The notes beneath the pieces were generated by a model. That model was not told the origin of the DNA, made no database searches, and saw nothing but the letters and a program-made list of their open reading frames with translations. A stretch of DNA of 7,256 bases from Deltaproteobacteria bacterium. Its GTDB lineage: Bacteria > UBA10199 > DSSB01. The DNA lies in assembly GCA_021772695.1 (NCBI GenBank), contig JAJFLL010000054.1:1-7256 (forward strand), given 5' to 3'. This document shows positions 6,562 through 7,256 of the stretch, one piece after another (within the stretch, counting starts at the first letter, position 1; every line of letters begins with the position of its first letter). A program made the position numbers and the translations under genes.

Positions 6562-6912
6562 TCACAAAAGTTCTTTTCCACCCGAAAAAAAATTCGAGAC
6601 ATTTCCATAATATCTAAACCTATTATGATTTCGACAATATAGCCTTAGATTGTCTTCAGTATGCTCCCCTCCCAAGCTGTAAGGGTATTTATGTTCGAAT
6701 TCAATATGATAGGTAGAATCGCATGATTTTTGAATTTTCGGGTCCCGGTAATGACATTTACCCTGGTCACGTTGATATATTCGGTCTTTGAGTTGGTTGG
6801 GGATGTGTCGAGTTCTTGTCACCGCCGACGTCGGCGGTGGCGTTGGTTCTTGCTGTTGCTGCGTTGGGTAGGGTGGCAAATCAGGCTCTTTCCCAATCAG
6901 GCTTTCCCCCAA
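6562..6912 (-). CDS. HNH endonuclease domain, C-terminal piece of an interrupted gene
   Basis: A 116-residue open frame (TTG start at 6912) carrying a whole HNH nuclease domain after a Pro/Gln-rich linker (DLPPYPTQQQQEPTPPPTSA, residues 11-30). The domain starts with RHIPNQLKDRIYQRDQGKC and contains paired Cys (C53, C64, C93) and the core HIEFEHKYPYSLGG (69-82), EDNLRLYCRNHNRFRY: E73-H74, N88 and H96 match the DH...N...H catalytic pattern, so the nuclease site looks intact. In the usual family this domain is the end of a protein of roughly 300-400 residues whose linker and helical part lie upstream; here that part is in the same frame (6925-7256) but separated by a single TGA. GAGGAG 8 bases before the TTG could allow restart and expression of the domain alone. 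Otherwise this is the tail of a broken gene. Such HNH proteins are often multi-copy; DNA target and biological role are unknown. Confidence 0.75.
   Translation of the reverse strand: MGESLIGKEPDLPPYPTQQQQEPTPPPTSAVTRTRHIPNQLKDRIYQRDQGKCHYRDPKIQKSCDSTYHIEFEHKYPYSLGGEHTEDNLRLYCRNHNRFRYYGNVSNFFSGGKELL
6820..6839. repeat. Perfect 20-base palindrome in the HNH linker
   Basis: CACCGCCGACGTCGGCGGTG is identical to its reverse complement over all 20 bases; symmetry ends at 6819/6840 (a T facing a G). Sixteen of its bases are G or C, richer than its surroundings. On the minus strand it encodes PPPTSAV in the low-complexity linker between the two halves of the HNH protein. With no loop it would form a cruciform or a shorter hairpin, or a dimeric protein site; no copy is present elsewhere in the window. 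Confidence 0.8.
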
Positions 6913-6917
6913 GGACT

Positions 6918-6935
6918 GGGCTCCTCAAGGGGCCC
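6918..6935 (-). other. Small hairpin holding the in-frame TGA in its loop and a Shine-Dalgarno in its stem
   Basis: On the message strand GGGCCCC, loop TTGA, GGAGCCC: seven stem positions with one C/A mismatch. The TGA stop of the HNH N-terminal part is in the loop and the first G-rich arm base of the Shine-Dalgarno (GAGGAG) follows it, 8 bases before the TTG at 6910-6912. The structure would be opened by a ribosome reaching the stop, the usual arrangement for coupled restart, but it may equally be chance in a GC-rich stretch. Confidence 0.4.
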
Positions 6936-7256
6936 CGACCCTGGGGAATTCTTTAATTTTTGGGGATTTCTTTTGCGTTTTGAGATGGTCTGCGTAGGGT
7001 AATTTTTTGAGACTTGGGTTGGGGGTGTTTGGGTGTTGCTTGGCAGATTTTTGTTTCTTTCTCTTCTCTCTGCGCTCGACCCTTCGTTCTAGATCTAGCT
7101 TGTCTAAGGCCAGTTCCGTTAATTTGTTGAATAATATTTCGTATTTTCCCTCGGGGTTGCGGTGGGAAGTAAGAGATTTAAGCCTTTGGATTTTGTTCAT
7201 TAGCTCTGAGTTGGCCACGAATTGAATCAAATTCTTGGATTCCGAGAGCGGCTTGG
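6925..7256 (-). CDS. HNH endonuclease family protein, helical middle part, truncated by in-frame TGA and by the window edge
   Basis: The frame is open from the right edge to a TGA at 6925-6927, about 109 visible residues with no start in the window; the TTG at 7228-7230 is only an internal Leu. Read from the edge it gives KPLSESKNLIQFVANSELMNKIQRLKSL, then TSHRNPEGKYEILFNKLTELALDKL, then a very basic stretch LERRVERREKRKKQK. The pattern 'kl..lk.L.SH.np...y..l...l.e.aLdkld...r' is the segment that precedes the HNH domain in this family, and after it come a Lys/Pro-rich linker and the TGA. Four sense codons after the stop the same frame continues into the TTG and the HNH domain, so this is one gene interrupted by a nonsense codon, or a gene split into two products. 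The N-terminal part lies outside the window. Confidence 0.7.
   Translation of the reverse strand, partial: KPLSESKNLIQFVANSELMNKIQRLKSLTSHRNPEGKYEILFNKLTELALDKLDLERRVERREKRKKQKSAKQHPNTPNPSLKKLPYADHLKTQKKSPKIKEFPRVGAP

Noticed and set aside
6925..6927. TGA read as selenocysteine in the HNH protein
   Set aside because: No family precedent, the site is in a non-catalytic linker, and the nearby hairpin surrounds the codon instead of following it as a bacterial SECIS would.
7016..7033. G-rich run (GGGTTGGGGGTGTTTGGG) as a possible G-quadruplex
   Set aside because: Only three clear G-runs of three or more close together; on the coding strand it simply encodes the Pro/Asn-rich linker of the HNH protein.

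Overview
The window reads as a stretch of chromosome from a Gram-negative bacterium. Two gene products carry Sec-type signal peptides, one resembles the YajG periplasmic/outer-membrane family, and there is a Kef-type inner-membrane antiporter. An HNH endonuclease of the kind that is often multi-copy in Bdellovibrionota and former deltaproteobacteria weakly suggests one of those lineages; this is an inference, not a placement. Genes are tightly packed, no gap between genes exceeds about 90 bases, and I see no tRNA, rRNA, CRISPR array, insertion sequence or phage gene.

Layout. (1) 1-1811, plus strand: the 3' end of a hydantoinase B/5-oxoprolinase subunit cut by the window edge, then an FAD-dependent oxidoreductase of the DAO family with its own candidate promoter. 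(2) 1876-3585, plus: a complete Kef-type cation/proton antiporter (CPA2) with a C-terminal RCK/TrkA-N nucleotide-binding domain and almost no 5' leader signal. (3) 3582-4555, minus: two small exported proteins in an operon, a YajG-like protein (3947-4555) followed 2 bases later by a cupredoxin-like protein (3582-3944). The last gene ends on the same CTAG that ends the antiporter. (4) 4641-6046, plus, divergent from (3) across an 85-base gap: a zinc-free quinone oxidoreductase-like MDR enzyme, coupled by an ATGA overlap to a DUF4442 hotdog protein. (5) 6112-7256, minus: a small VOC (glyoxalase-fold) protein preceded by an HNH endonuclease gene that is split by one in-frame TGA and runs off the right edge.

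How they may work together. Most of the genes are stand-alone housekeeping or accessory enzymes. Two loose themes can be argued but not shown. The hydantoinase/oxoprolinase and DAO enzymes could act in sequence on an N-methylated hydantoin, or serve glutathione-related metabolism. Kef, the quinone oxidoreductase and the VOC protein belong to families that often deal with electrophiles. I found no clear new defence or mobile system. The parts most worth a second look are the interrupted HNH gene, with its TGA in a hairpin loop, a Shine-Dalgarno/TTG restart and a perfect 20-base palindrome in the linker, and the poorly characterised pair of secreted proteins.
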